From JBDTCS01 sp039923455 (lineage in GTDB: Bacteria > Bacteroidota > Ignavibacteria > Palsa-1295): a DNA stretch of 6,084 nt. Positions 5,927 to 6,084 of the stretch are shown in pieces. The stretch is from NCBI GenBank assembly GCA_039923455.1, contig JBDTCS010000128.1, positions 1 through 6,084 on the forward strand, written 5' to 3'. The position numbers were made by a program, and so were the translations under genes. The notes under the pieces were generated by a model, which saw only the letters and a list, made by a program, of their open reading frames with translations, ran no database searches and was not told where the DNA came from. How positions within the stretch are numbered: position 1 is the stretch's first letter; every line of letters begins with the position of its first letter.

Positions 5927-6084
5927 ATGCCAGTACTTTCCGTCGAAAATATCAGCAAAGACTTTCGTCACAAACCACTTTTTAGTGGTGTGACGTTTGG
6001 CATCGACTGGTCGGAAAGGCTTGGACTCATTGGTGTGAACGGCAGCGGTAAGACGACGCTTTTGCGCATCATCGCCGGTGAAGA
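5927..6084 (+). CDS. ABC-F ATPase, second copy (N-terminal 52 codons only)
   Basis: The visible 52 codons begin MPVLSVENISKDF, the usual first strand of an ATP-binding cassette. HKPLFSGVTFGI follows, then Walker A GVNGSGKTT (36-44, Lys42) and LLRIIAGE. The 'KPLF..V.F.I...ERLGLIG.NG.GK' pattern is typical of the first ATPase domain of ABC-F proteins, more Uup-like than the upstream YbiT-like protein. This is a guess from the N-terminus alone, and an ordinary transporter ATPase is not formally excluded. ATG 5927 is the only good start; no in-frame start lies between it and the upstream hairpin, and no Shine-Dalgarno sequence is visible. It is in the same direction as the preceding ABC-F gene, 94 nt downstream, with a strong hairpin between, so it may be co-transcribed or have its own promoter. 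The reading frame is open to the window edge. Confidence 0.85.
   Translation, partial: MPVLSVENISKDFRHKPLFSGVTFGIDWSERLGLIGVNGSGKTTLLRIIAGE

Overview
The window looks like an ordinary chromosomal segment from a bacterium of the Bacteroidota/Chlorobiota/Ignavibacteriota (FCB) group. The main evidence is a PorX-type protein, a response-regulator receiver fused to a PglZ phosphatase-like domain, which is a hallmark of lineages with the type IX secretion system. Two further points fit this group: start codons generally lack a good Shine-Dalgarno sequence, and tsaE directly follows porX. Base composition is close to half GC by eye (not measured). A Kapabacteria- or Ignavibacteria-like source is plausible, but this is inference.

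Left part, minus strand (2557 down to 1): porX, tsaE and tsaB form a compact operon read leftward. There are 20 nt between porX and tsaE, and tsaE and tsaB share an ATGA overlap. TsaE and TsaB are two subunits of the complex that makes the t6A modification at position 37 of ANN-decoding tRNAs. tsaB runs off the left edge: 158 codons are present and the C-terminus is missing.

Middle (2558-2828): a 271-nt divergent intergenic region separates porX from a rightward gene. It must supply promoters for both directions. It contains two short perfect inverted repeats, but no promoter I can call with confidence.

Right part, plus strand (2829-6084): first an exported serine hydrolase of the class C beta-lactamase fold (386 aa, signal peptide), then a 184-nt gap with two small palindromes, then a complete YbiT-like ABC-F ATPase (552 aa). 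After this comes a strong GC-rich hairpin in a 94-nt gap, and finally the first 52 codons of a second ABC-F protein that runs off the right edge.

Taken together, three of the six genes, and probably all but porX and the hydrolase, serve translation: t6A synthesis and ribosome-associated ABC-F factors. I see no insertion sequence, CRISPR array, tRNA or rRNA, and no convincing undescribed system. The points most worth a second look are the coupling of a secretion regulator to t6A genes, the lost signature motif in the first ATPase domain of the complete ABC-F protein, and the leader structures around the two ABC-F genes.
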